Below, piece by piece: positions 21,042 through 30,801 of a stretch of DNA of 64,000 bases. A program made the position numbers and the translations under genes. Source of the DNA: Thiohalorhabdus sp. Cl-TMA (GTDB taxonomy: Bacteria > Pseudomonadota > Gammaproteobacteria > Thiohalorhabdales > Thiohalorhabdaceae); the NCBI RefSeq assembly GCF_041821045.1, contig NZ_JBGUAW010000002.1, positions 1-64,000 on the forward strand, read 5' to 3'. The notes under the pieces were generated by a model. It was not told the origin of the DNA, did no database searches, and was given only the letters and a program-made list of their open reading frames with translations. How positions within the stretch are numbered: position 1 is the stretch's first letter; each line of letters starts with the position of its first letter.

Positions 21042-21279
21042 ATCCGCCCTTCGGAGGGGGAGCTTCCTCCGTCTGGCGAAGAAACCAAGGAAATTCAGCG
21101 CTTACACCGGGAGCGACCAGGCTCCGCGATAGGGTCCAGCACCTCCCCGCACCGGCCCGTCTATGAAAGGGGTTGGGGCGGGTCCGGTTAGGGCTCCATT
21201 TTACGGTCTTTCGGGGCGGGTCCCCTGGGACCAAGGGAAGACAGCAACCGGTGGTTACGGCGGGCTGAAAGGGTAAAAC
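21042..21279 (+). promoter_or_regulatory. Long rplC-rplD intergenic leader
   Basis: This 238-base non-coding gap separates two genes that normally nearly touch. It contains the hairpin CGGAGG/CCTCCG (21052-21057 with 21066-21071) and, nearer rplD, GGTCC/GGACC around CCTG near 21215-21229. I see no good sigma-70 promoter. Because L4 is the repressor of the S10 operon in E. coli, a relocated L4-responsive leader is a reasonable hypothesis, but nothing in the sequence proves it. Confidence 0.35.
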
Positions 21280-21897
21280 ATGCAGATCCCAGTAAAGACC
21301 CCGAATAATGAAGAAAAGGGTGCCGCCGAGCTGGCGGACGCGGTATTTGCCGTGCCCTTCCGCGAAGGCCTGATCCACCAGGTGGTCCAAGCCACCATGG
21401 CAGGGCAGCGCGCGGGGACCCATGACACCAAGACCCGCGGGGAGATCGCCGGGGGCGGCCGCAAGCCCTGGCGCCAGAAAGGAACGGGCCGTGCCCGTGC
21501 GGGGACCATTCGCAGCCCGCTCTGGCGCGGCGGCGGCACGGTGTTCGGTCCCACCCCGCGCTCCTACGCCCAGAAGGTGAACAAGAAGATGCGGCAGGGG
21601 GCGATACGCTCCCTGCTCTCCGAGCTGGCCCGGCGTGAGGAGCTGCTGGTGGTTCAGGGGTTGGGCGTCAGCGAGGGCAAGACCCGGGAGCTCGCCGGGA
21701 CCTTGAAGGCGCTGGACGCCGAGGATGCCCTGGTCATTACAACCGCCGACGACACGCTGGTCGCCCGCGCCGGAGGGAATCTTCCCCGGGTGGACGTGAT
21801 GACGAGCAAACAAGTGGGGGCCCTCGCCCTGGTGAAGCACGCCAAGGTGGTAGCCACCGAGGAAGCCCTGCGTGAGCTGGAGGAACGCCTCTCATGA
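21280..21897 (+). CDS. rplD: 50S ribosomal protein L4
   Basis: Lines the peptide exit tunnel with its extended loop. The 205 residues include VFAVPFREGLIHQVV, the loop motif TRGEIAGGGRKPWRQKGTGR and RSPLWRGGGTVFGP. The start ATG 21280 gives MQIPVKTPNNEEKGAAEL, close to family N-termini, preceded by GAAAGGG. It overlaps rplW by 4 bases (ATGA), so the two are translationally coupled. Confidence 0.98.
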   Translation: MQIPVKTPNNEEKGAAELADAVFAVPFREGLIHQVVQATMAGQRAGTHDTKTRGEIAGGGRKPWRQKGTGRARAGTIRSPLWRGGGTVFGPTPRSYAQKVNKKMRQGAIRSLLSELARREELLVVQGLGVSEGKTRELAGTLKALDAEDALVITTADDTLVARAGGNLPRVDVMTSKQVGALALVKHAKVVATEEALRELEERLS

Positions 21898-22190
21898 ACC
21901 ATGAACGGCTGACTCAGGTGCTGCGTTCGCCGATCGTCACCGAGAAATCCACCCGGCTGCGGGCCGAGGGCAACCAGATCGCCTTCGCCGTCGCTCGGGA
22001 CGCCACCAAGCACGAGATCAAGAAGGCCGTCGAGGACCGCTTCGGCGTCAATGTGGAAAAAGTGCAGACCGCCAACGTCAAGGGCAAGCCCAAGCGTTTC
22101 GGTCGTATTCAAGGGCGCCGCAAGGATTGGAAGAAGGCCTACGTCCGGCTCAGCGAGGGGCAGGACATCGACTTCTTCGGCGCGGAATAA
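21894..22190 (+). CDS. rplW: 50S ribosomal protein L23
   Basis: Sits at the tunnel exit and docks trigger factor and SRP. The 98 residues include LTQVLRSPIVTEKSTRL and the trigger-factor-binding region FAVARDATKHEIKKAVED, then VEKVQTANVKGKPKRFGR. The start codon overlaps the rplD stop. Confidence 0.98.
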   Translation: MNHERLTQVLRSPIVTEKSTRLRAEGNQIAFAVARDATKHEIKKAVEDRFGVNVEKVQTANVKGKPKRFGRIQGRRKDWKKAYVRLSEGQDIDFFGAE

Positions 22191-22205
22191 GGGTAGGAGC
22201 CTCCC

Positions 22206-23030
22206 ATGCCGACCAAGAAACGTAAGCCCACTTCCCCGGGGAGCCGGTACCGGATCACCGTCATGAATCCGGACCTGCACAAAGGGGAGCCGGAAAAGAG
22301 CCTCATCGCTAAGAGCAAGCGGGTGGACGGTCGCAACGACGGCGGCCGCATCTCCGTTCGCCGTCGCGGAGGCTCCCACAAGCGGCGCCTTCGGATCGTG
22401 GACTTCAAGCGGGACAAAGACGGGATTCCTGCCCGCGTGGACCGCCTGGAATACGACCCCAACCGGAGCGCCCATCTCGCCTTGGTGGTGTACGAGGACG
22501 GCGAAAAGCGTTATATTGTCGCGCCTCGCAATCTCAAGGTGGGTGACCGCATCCAGTCGGGTGAAGAGGCGCCCATCCGTCCGGCCAACTGCCTACCGAT
22601 CCGGAACATTCCAACCGGAACGGTGATCCACAATGTCGAGCTCAAGCCCGGCAAGGGTGGTCAGATCGCCCGGGCCGCCGGCGCCAGCGCGCAGCTGCTG
22701 GCGCGGGAAGGACGCGAAGCCCAGGTGCGGATGTCCTCCGGGGAGGTCCGTCGCGTGAGCGTGGACTGTCGCGCGGTTGTTGGCGAGGTGGGCAACTCCG
22801 ACCACGCCAACCAGGTGCTGGGCAAGGCCGGTGCGAGCCGCTGGCGGGGCCGGAGGCCCAAGGTCCGCGGTGTCTCGATGAATCCGGTGGACCATCCCCA
22901 CGGCGGCGGCGAGGGGCACACCAAAGGTGGCCGCCATCCGGTGACGCCCTGGGGTCAGCCCACCAAGGGCCACCGCACCCGGAACAACAAGCGAACCGAC
23001 CAGCTGATCGTCCGCCGCCGTAAGAAGTAG
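22206..23030 (+). CDS. rplB: 50S ribosomal protein L2
   Basis: Highly conserved protein needed for subunit association and peptidyl-transferase function. The 274 residues include [36 protein letters not shown] and the [11 protein letters not shown] motif with the essential histidine. The tail is basic. It lies 15 bases after rplW behind GGGTAGGAG. Confidence 0.99.
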   Translation: MPTKKRKPTSPGSRYRITVMNPDLHKGEPEKSLIAKSKRVDGRNDGGRISVRRRGGSHKRRLRIVDFKRDKDGIPARVDRLEYDPNRSAHLALVVYEDGEKRYIVAPRNLKVGDRIQSGEEAPIRPANCLPIRNIPTGTVIHNVELKPGKGGQIARAAGASAQLLAREGREAQVRMSSGEVRRVSVDCRAVVGEVGNSDHANQVLGKAGASRWRGRRPKVRGVSMNPVDHPHGGGEGHTKGGRHPVTPWGQPTKGHRTRNNKRTDQLIVRRRKK

Positions 23031-23057
23031 GGCCGCACGGTAACAGGGAGCGTACAA

Positions 23058-23333
23058 ATGCCTCGGTCAATCAAGAAGGGGCCCTTCGTCGACGACCACC
23101 TGATGAAGAAGGTGGAGTCCGCCTCGGCGGGGGGCGACAAGAAGCCGATCAAGACTTGGTCGCGGCGATCCACGGTGACGCCGGAGATGATCGGGCTCAC
23201 CATCGCCGTCCATAACGGCCGGCAGCACGTACCTGTGGCGGTCAACGAGAATATGGTCGGCCACAAGCTCGGGGAGTTTGCCCCCACCCGGAACTTTCGG
23301 GGGCATAAAGTCGACAAGAAGGCGCGTCGGTAA
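23058..23333 (+). CDS. rpsS: 30S ribosomal protein S19
   Basis: 30S head protein that contacts the A-site tRNA region and forms a complex with S13. The 91 residues begin [20 protein letters not shown] and include [15 protein letters not shown] and [15 protein letters not shown]. The stop TAA shares its last base with the rplV start (TAATG). Confidence 0.98.
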   Translation: MPRSIKKGPFVDDHLMKKVESASAGGDKKPIKTWSRRSTVTPEMIGLTIAVHNGRQHVPVAVNENMVGHKLGEFAPTRNFRGHKVDKKARR

Positions 23334-23680
23334 TGAGTGAAGAAAAGCTTGAAGCACGGGCCATTACCCGGTCGGTGCGGCTTTCTCCGCGCAAGACCCG
23401 GCTGGTGGTGGACCAGATTCGGGGCAAGCCCGTCGAGCAGGCCCTGGAGTTTTTGACTTTCGAGCGTCGGAAGCCGGCCCACTACGTTAGGAAGACCCTG
23501 GATTCGGCCATCTCCAATGCCGAGCACAACGAGGGTCTGGACGTGGACCAGCTGGTCGTCAAGGCGGCCTATGTCGACGAGGGTCCCGCCATGAAGCGCT
23601 TCCGGCCGCGGGCCATGGGGCGGGCCACCATGATTCAGAAGCCCACCAGCCACATCACCATCGTGGTGGCGCAGGGATAA
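23333..23680 (+). CDS. rplV: 50S ribosomal protein L22
   Basis: Its long hairpin lines the exit tunnel beside L4, where macrolide-resistance mutations occur in other species. The 115 residues include [28 protein letters not shown] and the hairpin tip [19 protein letters not shown]. It overlaps rpsS by one base. Confidence 0.98.
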   Translation: MSEEKLEARAITRSVRLSPRKTRLVVDQIRGKPVEQALEFLTFERRKPAHYVRKTLDSAISNAEHNEGLDVDQLVVKAAYVDEGPAMKRFRPRAMGRATMIQKPTSHITIVVAQG

Positions 23681-23693
23681 AAGGACGCACGCT

Positions 23694-24368
23694 ATGGGAC
23701 AGAAAGTCCACCCGATCGGGATGCGCCTGGGAATCGTCAAGAACTGGGATTCCCGCTGGCTGGCGGAGCGCAAGGAATACTCCGATCAGCTGGCCGAGGA
23801 CATCCGGATCCGGAACTTCATCGAGGATCGGCTCCGCCACGCCGCGGTCTCCAAGGTCGTCATCGAGCGGCCGGCCCGTAACGCCCGGATCAGCATATAT
23901 ACCGCTCGGCCGGGCATGGTGATCGGCAAGAAGGGCGAGGACATCGAAAAGCTGCGCCGCGAGGTGCAGAAGCTGTCCACCGAGCAGATCCACATCAATA
24001 TCGAAGAGATCCGGAAGCCCGAGACCGAAGCCATGCTGGTGGCGGAGAACGTCGCCCAGCAGCTTGAGCGGCGCGTTTCCTTCCGCCGGGCCATGAAGCG
24101 GGCGGTGGGCAACGCCATGCGTCTGGGCGCCCAGGGGATCAAGATTTCCGCCGGCGGCCGCCTAGGCGGCGCCGAGATCGCGCGGACCGAGTGGTATCGC
24201 GAGGGGCGGGTCCCGCTGCACACCCTCCGGGCCGATATCGACTATGGGCTGGCCGAGGCCAAGACCACTTACGGCGTGATCGGCGTGAAGGTGTGGATCT
24301 TCAAGGGCGAGGTGCTCGAGGAGCAGGAAACGACCGTTTCCACCGGCGCCCAGGTCCAGGCCGGCTAG
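23694..24368 (+). CDS. rpsC: 30S ribosomal protein S3
   Basis: Part of the mRNA entry channel with helicase activity. The 224 residues begin [20 protein letters not shown]. They contain the KH-domain motif [17 protein letters not shown] and the C-terminal [20 protein letters not shown]. It lies 13 bases downstream of rplV. Confidence 0.98.
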   Translation: MGQKVHPIGMRLGIVKNWDSRWLAERKEYSDQLAEDIRIRNFIEDRLRHAAVSKVVIERPARNARISIYTARPGMVIGKKGEDIEKLRREVQKLSTEQIHINIEEIRKPETEAMLVAENVAQQLERRVSFRRAMKRAVGNAMRLGAQGIKISAGGRLGGAEIARTEWYREGRVPLHTLRADIDYGLAEAKTTYGVIGVKVWIFKGEVLEEQETTVSTGAQVQAG

Positions 24369-24387
24369 CCGTAAGGAAGGAATCACC

Positions 24388-24804
24388 ATGCTACAGCCCA
24401 ACAAGACCAAGTACCGGAAGCAGCAAAAGGGCCGCAATCGGGGTCTGGCCTACCGGGGCGATAAGGTGAGCTTCGGCTCCTATGCCTTGAAGGCCTCGGA
24501 CCGCGGGCGGCTCACGAGCCGCCAGATCGAAGCGGCCCGAATCGCCATTACCCGGCACATCAAGCGCCGCGGCAAGGTCTGGATCCGTGTATTCCCGGAT
24601 AAGCCCGTGTCCAAGAAGCCCGCCGAGGTACGGATGGGTAAGGGCAAGGGCAATCCGGAATTCTGGGTGGCGCAGGTGCAGCCGGGCCGCGTCCTGTATG
24701 AACTGGAAGGTGTTCCGGAAGACATCGCCCAGGAAGCCATGCGCCGCGCCTCGGCCAAGCTGCCCTTCAAGACGCGGTTCGTCACCCGCGGCGGCGGAAA
24801 TTAG
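24388..24804 (+). CDS. rplP: 50S ribosomal protein L16
   Basis: Large-subunit protein near the A-site tRNA elbow. The 138 residues begin [20 protein letters not shown] and contain [13 protein letters not shown]-like [20 protein letters not shown] and [19 protein letters not shown], whose arginine region is hydroxylated in E. coli. The rpmC start is 13 bases on. Confidence 0.98.
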   Translation: MLQPNKTKYRKQQKGRNRGLAYRGDKVSFGSYALKASDRGRLTSRQIEAARIAITRHIKRRGKVWIRVFPDKPVSKKPAEVRMGKGKGNPEFWVAQVQPGRVLYELEGVPEDIAQEAMRRASAKLPFKTRFVTRGGGN

Positions 24805-24817
24805 GTAGGAGGCGGGA

Positions 24818-25021
24818 ATGGCGAACAAGGCAGAGGATATCCGTAAGCTGAGCCGGGAAGAGCGTGCCAGCAAGCTCAACGAGCTGCGGGACGAGCAGTT
24901 CAACCTGCGCTTTCAGCACAGCACTGGGCAGCTGGAGAACACGGCCCGCATGCGCGAGGTCCGTCGGGAGATCGCCCGGATAAAGACGGTGATGAACGAA
25001 CAGGTCGAGGCGGCGGATTAA
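24818..25021 (+). CDS. rpmC: 50S ribosomal protein L29
   Basis: Small helical protein at the tunnel exit beside L23. The 67 residues include [20 protein letters not shown] and a coiled C-terminal helix [16 protein letters not shown]. The length and position between rplP and rpsQ are standard. The stop is one base before rpsQ. Confidence 0.97.
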   Translation: MANKAEDIRKLSREERASKLNELRDEQFNLRFQHSTGQLENTARMREVRREIARIKTVMNEQVEAAD

Positions 25022-25022
25022 A

Positions 25023-25286
25023 ATGGCTCAGGAAACCAGCAAACGCCGTATGAGTGGCGTCGTGGTCAGCAACAAGGGCGGCAAGACCGCTGTGGTGAGG
25101 GTGAATTACCGGCGTCCGGATGAGCTCTACGGCAAGTACGTGCGCCGCTCAACCAAGCTGCATGTCCACGATCCGGAAAACACCTGCCAGGAAGGTGACT
25201 TCGTGACCGTGGAGGAATGCAGGAGGGTTTCGAAGAACAAAGCCTGGCGCCTGGTGGAGGTCGTGGAGCGGGCCGTCCAGGTCTGA
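25023..25286 (+). CDS. rpsQ: 30S ribosomal protein S17
   Basis: Primary binder of 16S rRNA in the 30S body. The 87 residues contain the OB-fold signature [31 protein letters not shown] and [20 protein letters not shown]. It is directly adjacent to rpmC and separated from rplN by 31 bases, the usual S10/spc operon boundary. No clear promoter is seen in that gap. Confidence 0.98.
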   Translation: MAQETSKRRMSGVVVSNKGGKTAVVRVNYRRPDELYGKYVRRSTKLHVHDPENTCQEGDFVTVEECRRVSKNKAWRLVEVVERAVQV

Positions 25287-25317
25287 ACCACGCCGAGCCC
25301 TGAGGGGAGATACGTCG

Positions 25318-25686
25318 ATGATTCAGATGCAGACTCGGCTTGGCATTGCCGACAACAGCGGGGCCCGCGAGGTTCAGGCGGTCAAGGTCTTGGGCGGGTC
25401 CAAACGCCGATTCGCCAATATCGGCGACGTGATCAAGGTCACCATCAAGGAAGCCGCCCCCCGTGGCCGGGTGAAGAAAGGCGGCGTGTACAACGCCGTC
25501 GTGGTCCGCTCCGCCAAGGGCGTGCGGCGGCAGGACGGTTCGGTGATCCGGTTCGACCGGAATGCCGCCGTTCTGCTCAACGACTCCCTTGAGCCGATCG
25601 GGACGCGGATCTTCGGTCCCGTGACCCGGGAGCTTCGGGCCAAGAATTTCATGAAGATCATTTCCCTGGCCCCGGAAGTCCTTTAA
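25318..25686 (+). CDS. rplN: 50S ribosomal protein L14
   Basis: Lies at the subunit interface and binds EF-Tu/G-proximal 23S rRNA and the silencing factor RsfS. The 122 residues begin [20 protein letters not shown] and include [20 protein letters not shown] and [13 protein letters not shown]. It is the first gene of the spc segment. Confidence 0.98.
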   Translation: MIQMQTRLGIADNSGAREVQAVKVLGGSKRRFANIGDVIKVTIKEAAPRGRVKKGGVYNAVVVRSAKGVRRQDGSVIRFDRNAAVLLNDSLEPIGTRIFGPVTRELRAKNFMKIISLAPEVL

Positions 25687-25705
25687 AGCCGCGGGAGACT
25701 AGTAG

Positions 25706-26026
25706 ATGCAACGAATCAAGAAAGGCGACGATGTTGTCGTCCGGAGCGGAAAGGACGCCGGGAAGCGCGGAACGGTGCAGCGGGTCCTTTCCGGGGAGAA
25801 CCGGGTCGTCGTTGCCAATGCGAACATGGTTAAGCGGCATGTCCGCCCCAACCCCCAGGCCGGTATTGCCGGCGGGATCCAGGAGCGGGAGGCCCCTCTG
25901 GACATGTCCAAGGTGAATCCCTTCTGCCGCTCCTGTGACAAGGGCGTTCGAGTCGGCTTCAAGACCCTCGAAGATGGTCGCAAGGTGCGGATGTGCCGCT
26001 CTTGCGGCGAGGCTTTGGACAGTTAG
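25706..26026 (+). CDS. rplX: 50S ribosomal protein L24, zinc-ribbon form
   Basis: Assembly initiator of the 50S subunit. The 106 residues have the KOW motif ([19 protein letters not shown]) and [14 protein letters not shown]. Unlike E. coli L24, it keeps two CxxC pairs, Cys74/Cys77 and Cys97/Cys100 (CRSC...CRSC), a C-terminal zinc ribbon as in Thermus L24. Together with S4, S14, L33 and L36 this makes a consistent zinc-binding set in this genome. Confidence 0.97.
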   Translation: MQRIKKGDDVVVRSGKDAGKRGTVQRVLSGENRVVVANANMVKRHVRPNPQAGIAGGIQEREAPLDMSKVNPFCRSCDKGVRVGFKTLEDGRKVRMCRSCGEALDS

Positions 26027-26037
26027 GAGTTTCGGCG

Positions 26038-26580
26038 ATGCAAGCCCGGTTACAGCAGCGCTACAAGGAGGAGTTGGCTCCTCAGCTGTTGAAGGAGTTC
26101 GGCTACGCCAGCCCCATGCAGGTCCCGCGGCTGGATAAGATTACCATCAACATGGGCATCGGCGACGCGGCTCGGGACCGCTCTGCTTTGGATAACGCGA
26201 TGGAGGAGCTGGCGGCCATCTCCGGCCAGAAGCCCATGATGACGCGGGCCCGCAAGTCCGTGGCGGGGTTCAAGATCCGGGCTGGCATGCCGGTGGGCTG
26301 CAAGGTGACCTTGCGGCGTGAGCGGATGTACGAGTTCCTCGATCGCTTTATCCAGGTGGCCCTGCCCCGAATTCGCGATTTCCGGGGACTGAACGGCAAC
26401 TCCTTCGACGGCCAGGGCAACTACGCCATGGGCGTAAACGAGCAGATCATCTTCCCGGAAGTTGACTACGAAAAGATCGACCGCGTCCGGGGGATGGACA
26501 TTATTTTCTCCACGACGGCGCCCACCGACGAGGAGGCCAAAGCGCTCCTCAACGGTTTTGGCATGCCGTTCCGGAACTAA
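26038..26580 (+). CDS. rplE: 50S ribosomal protein L5
   Basis: Binds 5S rRNA in the central protuberance. ATG 26038 gives [20 protein letters not shown] (180 residues, family length) behind TTAGGAG; a longer in-frame reading from 25993 would overlap rplX. Motifs include [30 protein letters not shown] and [19 protein letters not shown]. Confidence 0.98.
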   Translation: MQARLQQRYKEELAPQLLKEFGYASPMQVPRLDKITINMGIGDAARDRSALDNAMEELAAISGQKPMMTRARKSVAGFKIRAGMPVGCKVTLRRERMYEFLDRFIQVALPRIRDFRGLNGNSFDGQGNYAMGVNEQIIFPEVDYEKIDRVRGMDIIFSTTAPTDEEAKALLNGFGMPFRN

Positions 26581-26600
26581 ATAAAGAAGTGAGGTAGGCC

Positions 26601-26786
26601 GTGCCACGGAAATCGCTAATCGCCAAGGCCAAGCGAAAGCAGAAATTCAGCGTGCGGGAATATAACCGCTGCAACAACTGCGGTCGCGCCCGCGCTTATT
26701 ACCGAAAGTTCGGCCTGTGCCGGCTGTGCCTCCGAAAACACGCCCTGCAGGGAGAGGTCCCGGGCGTAACGAAGTCCAGCTGGTAG
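26601..26786 (+). CDS. rpsN: 30S ribosomal protein S14, short zinc-binding type
   Basis: 30S head protein. At 61 residues this is the short type Z form with the zinc site CNNC (24-27) and CRLC (40-43), as in Bacillus and Thermus. Typical gammaproteobacteria have a longer form of about 101 residues without zinc. The C-terminus [15 protein letters not shown] is canonical. The start is GTG 26601 after GTGAGG. Position between rplE and rpsH is standard, so the difference is in the gene, not its place. Confidence 0.97.
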   Translation: MPRKSLIAKAKRKQKFSVREYNRCNNCGRARAYYRKFGLCRLCLRKHALQGEVPGVTKSSW

Positions 26787-26800
26787 TGAGGGCTTAAGCG

Positions 26801-27199
26801 ATGAGCATGACCGACCCGATCGCCGACATGCTGACGCGGATTCGTAACGGCCAGATGGCCGAGAAGCATTCCGTGTCCATGCCGGCCTCGAAACTGAAAA
26901 CCGCAGTCGCACGGATTCTTCAGGAGGAAGGGTTCACCAACGGCTATGAAGAGCATGACGAGGGCAACGGTAAGCGTACCCTTTCCGTTGAGCTCAAGTA
27001 CTTCAACGGCCAGCCGGTGATTACCCACCTTCAGCGGGCCAGTCGCCCCGGTCTCCGGCGTTATGCCGGCTCCGACGAGATCCCCAAGGTCCTGCGGGGC
27101 TTGGGCGTGGTGATTCTCACCACTTCCAAGGGGGTCATGACCGACCGGCAGGCGCGGGCCGAGAATATCGGCGGCGAGCTTCTCTGCACCGTCTACTAA
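26801..27199 (+). CDS. rpsH: 30S ribosomal protein S8
   Basis: Central-domain 16S rRNA binder and, in E. coli, translational repressor of the spc operon. The 132 residues begin [20 protein letters not shown] and end with [19 protein letters not shown]. It is spaced 13 bases from rplF. Confidence 0.98.
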   Translation: MSMTDPIADMLTRIRNGQMAEKHSVSMPASKLKTAVARILQEEGFTNGYEEHDEGNGKRTLSVELKYFNGQPVITHLQRASRPGLRRYAGSDEIPKVLRGLGVVILTTSKGVMTDRQARAENIGGELLCTVY

Positions 27200-27212
27200 A
27201 GGGAACTGACCC

Positions 27213-27743
27213 ATGTCCCGTATTGCGAACGCTCCCGTGCGTGTGCCCGAGAAGGTCGAGGTCAGCATCGATCCCGAAAGTATCCGGGTGAAAGGACCTC
27301 AGGGCGAGCTGGACCAGGCCGTGGATCCCCATGTGCGGATCGACCAGGAAGAAGACCTGCTCCGCTTCGTGCCCAGGGACGATTCCAGGAAGTCCGTCGC
27401 CTTCGCCGGGACCATGCGCTCGCTGGTGGATAACATGGTCACCGGCGTCCACGAGGGCTTCGAGCGGCGCCTTGAGATCAACGGTGTGGGCTACCGCGCC
27501 GATGTGAAGGGCCAGACCGTGAATCTGCAGCTCGGTTTCTCCCACCCGGTCGCCTACGAGGTGCCCGAAGGGGTGTCGGTGGCGGTCGAGGGCAACGTGG
27601 TAGTGGTCCGAGGTGCCAGCAAGGAACAGGTCGGCCAGGTCGCCGCGGACATCCGCAGCTACCGGCCGCCCGAGCCTTACAAAGGTAAGGGGATTCGGTT
27701 TGCGGATGAGCGCATTATCCGCAAGGAAGCCAAGAAGAAGTAG
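27213..27743 (+). CDS. rplF: 50S ribosomal protein L6
   Basis: Located near the GTPase centre at the base of the L7/L12 stalk. The 176 residues show the duplicated L6 fold, with [35 protein letters not shown] and the C-terminal [19 protein letters not shown] signature. Confidence 0.98.
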   Translation: MSRIANAPVRVPEKVEVSIDPESIRVKGPQGELDQAVDPHVRIDQEEDLLRFVPRDDSRKSVAFAGTMRSLVDNMVTGVHEGFERRLEINGVGYRADVKGQTVNLQLGFSHPVAYEVPEGVSVAVEGNVVVVRGASKEQVGQVAADIRSYRPPEPYKGKGIRFADERIIRKEAKKK

Positions 27744-27751
27744 GCGGAGCC

Positions 27752-28114
27752 ATGAGCAAAATTACCAAAGATCAGCGTCGGCAACGTCGCGCCCGCAAGG
27801 CCCGGGCCAAAATCCGGGAACAGGGCAAGGCCCGTCTTTCGGTGCACCGGTCCTCCAAGCATATCTATGCCCAGATCATCGACGACCTGGAGGGGCGCAC
27901 CGTAGCCAGCGCCTCCACCGTGGATAAGGAGCTGGCCGCGGATCTCTCCCAGGGCGGCAATGTGGACGCCGCCCGGGCCGTCGGGGCGGCTCTCGCCGAA
28001 CGGGCCAAGCAGGCCGGGGTCGGGGACGTCGCCTTCGATCGCGGCGGGTACCAGTACCATGGCCGGGTCAAGGCCCTGGCCGAGGCCGCGCGCGAAAACG
28101 GCCTGAAGTTCTAG
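27752..28114 (+). CDS. rplR: 50S ribosomal protein L18
   Basis: Binds 5S rRNA with L5. The 120 residues include [31 protein letters not shown] and the C-terminal [20 protein letters not shown]. It lies 8 bases after rplF. Confidence 0.98.
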   Translation: MSKITKDQRRQRRARKARAKIREQGKARLSVHRSSKHIYAQIIDDLEGRTVASASTVDKELAADLSQGGNVDAARAVGAALAERAKQAGVGDVAFDRGGYQYHGRVKALAEAARENGLKF

Positions 28115-28128
28115 AAAAGGAGACGGTT

Positions 28129-28641
28129 GTGGCAGCCGCAAACCAAAGAGCTGATAGCCCGTCGGACGACCTCCAGGAAAAGCTCGTCAATATCAACCGT
28201 GTCGCCAAGGCCGTGAAGGGTGGCCGGCAGTTCGGGTTCGCCGCCCTTGCCGTTGTCGGCGACGGCGAGGGCCGGGTTGGTTTCGGCCGGGGCAAGGCCC
28301 GCGAGGTTCCGGACGGCATTTCCAAGGCCATGGAGCAGGCCCGTAAGCACATGCGCCATTTTGCGCTTCATGGGGACACCCTCTTCCACACCGTGGAGGG
28401 GACCCACGCCGGCGCCCGCGTGCTGCTCAAGCCCGCGAGCCCCGGCACCGGGATCATCGCGGGCGGTCCGGTCCGCGCTGTCATGGAGGTGATGGGCGTA
28501 AAGGACGTGCTGGCCAAATCTCTGGGCTCTTCGAACCCGGTAAACGTCGTCCGGGCCACGTTCGATGCGCTGGATCAGATGGTCAGCCCCGAGCAGATGG
28601 CCGCCAAGCGCGGTAAGCCCGTGGACGAAATCTGGAGCTAG
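28129..28641 (+). CDS. rpsE: 30S ribosomal protein S5
   Basis: Contributes to decoding fidelity and the mRNA entry helicase. The 170 residues from GTG 28129 include [20 protein letters not shown] (the spectinomycin-site loop), [19 protein letters not shown] and [16 protein letters not shown]. It follows AAAAGGAG, with a 14-base gap from rplR. Confidence 0.98.
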   Translation: MAAANQRADSPSDDLQEKLVNINRVAKAVKGGRQFGFAALAVVGDGEGRVGFGRGKAREVPDGISKAMEQARKHMRHFALHGDTLFHTVEGTHAGARVLLKPASPGTGIIAGGPVRAVMEVMGVKDVLAKSLGSSNPVNVVRATFDALDQMVSPEQMAAKRGKPVDEIWS

Positions 28642-28646
28642 TGACC

Positions 28647-28826
28647 ATGGCTGGAACCATCCGGATCACCCTTACCAAGAGCCCCATCGGCTCTCAGCAG
28701 AAACATCGGGCCACCCTTCGCGGCCTGGGCCTCCGGCGCCTCAATCATACGGTTGAGCGCGAGGACACCCCCCAGGTTCGGGGAATGGCGAGATCCGTGG
28801 CGCACCTCGTTAAAGTCGAGGAGTAA
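28647..28826 (+). CDS. rpmD: 50S ribosomal protein L30
   Basis: Small large-subunit protein. ATG 28647 gives 59 residues, [20 protein letters not shown] then [19 protein letters not shown], matching family length. GGAG at 28634-28637 suits this start better than GTG 28641, which touches the rpsE stop. The stop is 2 bases before rplO. Confidence 0.97.
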   Translation: MAGTIRITLTKSPIGSQQKHRATLRGLGLRRLNHTVEREDTPQVRGMARSVAHLVKVEE

Positions 28827-28828
28827 GC

Positions 28829-29272
28829 ATGAAACTCAATGAGCTGAAGCCGACCCCCGGAAGCCGTAAAACGCGGAAACGGGTCGGTCGCGGCGAATCC
28901 TCTGGTTGGGGCAAGACCTCGGCCCGTGGCCACAAGGGGCAGAAGGCGCGTTCCGGTGGCTCCATCAAGGCGGGCTTCGAGGGTGGGCAGATGCCCCTTC
29001 AGCGGCGCCTCCCGAAACGGGGCTTTCACAACCGCTTCGCCGAACGCTACGCCGAGGTGCGCCTGGACCACCTGAACGCCTTCGAGGACGGTTCCGAGGT
29101 CACCGAGGAGGCGCTGCGCCACCTCGGGATCATCAGCGGCGCCGACAAGTGGGCAAAGCTGCTGGGATCCGGGAATCTAGAGCGAAAGCTGACCATCCGG
29201 CTTACCAAGGTGACCGGCGGCGCCCGCAAGGCCGTCGAATCAGCCGGTGGCAGCGTGGTGGACGAGCAGTAA
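28829..29272 (+). CDS. rplO: 50S ribosomal protein L15
   Basis: Late-assembly protein that threads into 23S rRNA. The 147 residues start MKLNELKPTPGSRKTRKRVG and contain the glycine-rich arm GHKGQKARSGGSIKAGFEGG and RLPKRGFHN. A 185-base gap before secY follows. Confidence 0.98.
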   Translation: MKLNELKPTPGSRKTRKRVGRGESSGWGKTSARGHKGQKARSGGSIKAGFEGGQMPLQRRLPKRGFHNRFAERYAEVRLDHLNAFEDGSEVTEEALRHLGIISGADKWAKLLGSGNLERKLTIRLTKVTGGARKAVESAGGSVVDEQ

Positions 29273-29373
29273 CGCCCTGCTTCCCTTCGACCCACCGCTC
29301 CTGAACGGCGCAGACAAAATCCATTAGGGATCCGGGGGCGCGAGGTGCCCTGCCCTCGCCCTGCTCGTTCAGG

Positions 29374-29396
29374 CCGGCCCGGGAAGGGCCGGTCTT
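29374..29396 (+). terminator. Weak terminator-like hairpin before secY
   Basis: CCGGCCC (29374-29380) pairs with GGGCCGG (29386-29392) around GGGAA and is followed by TCTT. The T tract is short, so partial attenuation or RNA processing between the ribosomal genes and secY is more likely than full termination. Confidence 0.4.
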
Positions 29397-29457
29397 TGGT
29401 CCGAGGGGCCCGAGACGGAATACTCCGGAATCCCGTATGAACAAGGCGGATTGAACC

Positions 29458-30801
29458 ATGGCAGTCGGGAGCAGCCTCGGTGGCCTGGCCCAGGTCGGGA
29501 ATCTGACGAAGGTCGACGAGCTCAAGCGGCGCATTCTGTTCGTGCTCGGGGCCCTGATCGTCTACCGGATCGGCGCGCACATCCCAACCCCGGGCATCGA
29601 TCCCGACGCGCTGGCCAACTTTTTCAGCCAGCAGCAGGGGTCCATGCTGGGGCTTTTCGACATGTTCTCCGGGGGGGCGCTGTCACGTCTGACCGTGTTC
29701 GCCCTGGGTATCATGCCCTATATCTCGGCCTCCATTATTCTCCAGTTGGGCACCGTGGTATCCCCCAAGCTGGAACAGCTAAAGAAAGAGGGCGAGGCGG
29801 GCCGGCGCAAGATCAATATTTATACCCGTTACCTGACGGTTGGGCTGGCCACCTTCCAGGGCCTGGGCGTCTCCATCGCGCTGGAGTCCATGCAGGCCGG
29901 CGGAAACCCGGTGGTCCTGGATCCGGGCTGGGGCTTCCGCGCCACCACCGTAATCACTTTGGTGGCCGGTACCACCTTCCTGATGTGGCTGGGTGAGCGG
30001 ATCACCGAGAAGGGGATCGGCAACGGCATCTCCCTGATCATTTTCGCCGCCATCGTCTCCGGGCTTCCCTCCGCCCTTTACGGGACGCTTGAGCTGGCGC
30101 GGACCGGCGAATTCCAGCCGTTGTTCGTCCTCTTCCTGCTGCTCATGGCGCTTGCCGTGACTGGCTTCATCGTTTTCATGGAACGGGCCCAGCGGCGCAT
30201 CACGATCCAGTACGCCAAGCGCCAGGTGGGACAAAAGATGTTCGGTGGGCAGAGTACCCATCTACCGCTCAAGGTGAACATGGCCGGGGTGATCCCGCCC
30301 ATTTTCGCTTCGAGTATCATCCTGTTTCCGGTGACGGCCGCCAACTGGTTCGGCAGCTCCGAGGGAATGAACTGGCTCCAGGGGGCGGCGCAGGCCATAT
30401 CTCCCGGGCAGCCGCTGTACGTGGTCCTGTACTCCATCGCCATCATTTTCTTCTGCTTCTTTTATACGGCGATCGTTTTCAACCCGCGGGACACGGCGGA
30501 TAACCTGAAGAAGTCGGGCGGCTTCATTCCGGGCATCCGGCCCGGTGAGCAGACAGCCAACTACGTGGATCGCGTGCTCACCCGGCTGACCTTCTTCGGC
30601 GCCCTGTATGTCACCGCCGTTTGCTTGCTTCCGGAATTCCTGATTGTGAACTGGAACGTACCGTTCTACTTCGGGGGCACCTCGCTGCTGATCATCGTGG
30701 CGGTGACCATGGACACGGCCAATCAAATCCAATCCCATCTGGTCTCTCACCAGTACGAGGGCCTGATGCGGAAGGCGCGACTGAAAGGTGGACGTAGCTG
30801 A
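29458..30801 (+). CDS. secY: Preprotein translocase channel SecY
   Basis: Ten-helix pore of the Sec translocon in the inner membrane. The 447 residues include the TM2-TM3 signature [19 protein letters not shown], the cytosolic loop [16 protein letters not shown] and a C-terminal basic tail. The helix 8-9 loop [20 protein letters not shown] is the SecA/ribosome-binding region. The stop overlaps the adk start by one base. Confidence 0.98.
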   Translation: MAVGSSLGGLAQVGNLTKVDELKRRILFVLGALIVYRIGAHIPTPGIDPDALANFFSQQQGSMLGLFDMFSGGALSRLTVFALGIMPYISASIILQLGTVVSPKLEQLKKEGEAGRRKINIYTRYLTVGLATFQGLGVSIALESMQAGGNPVVLDPGWGFRATTVITLVAGTTFLMWLGERITEKGIGNGISLIIFAAIVSGLPSALYGTLELARTGEFQPLFVLFLLLMALAVTGFIVFMERAQRRITIQYAKRQVGQKMFGGQSTHLPLKVNMAGVIPPIFASSIILFPVTAANWFGSSEGMNWLQGAAQAISPGQPLYVVLYSIAIIFFCFFYTAIVFNPRDTADNLKKSGGFIPGIRPGEQTANYVDRVLTRLTFFGALYVTAVCLLPEFLIVNWNVPFYFGGTSLLIIVAVTMDTANQIQSHLVSHQYEGLMRKARLKGGRS

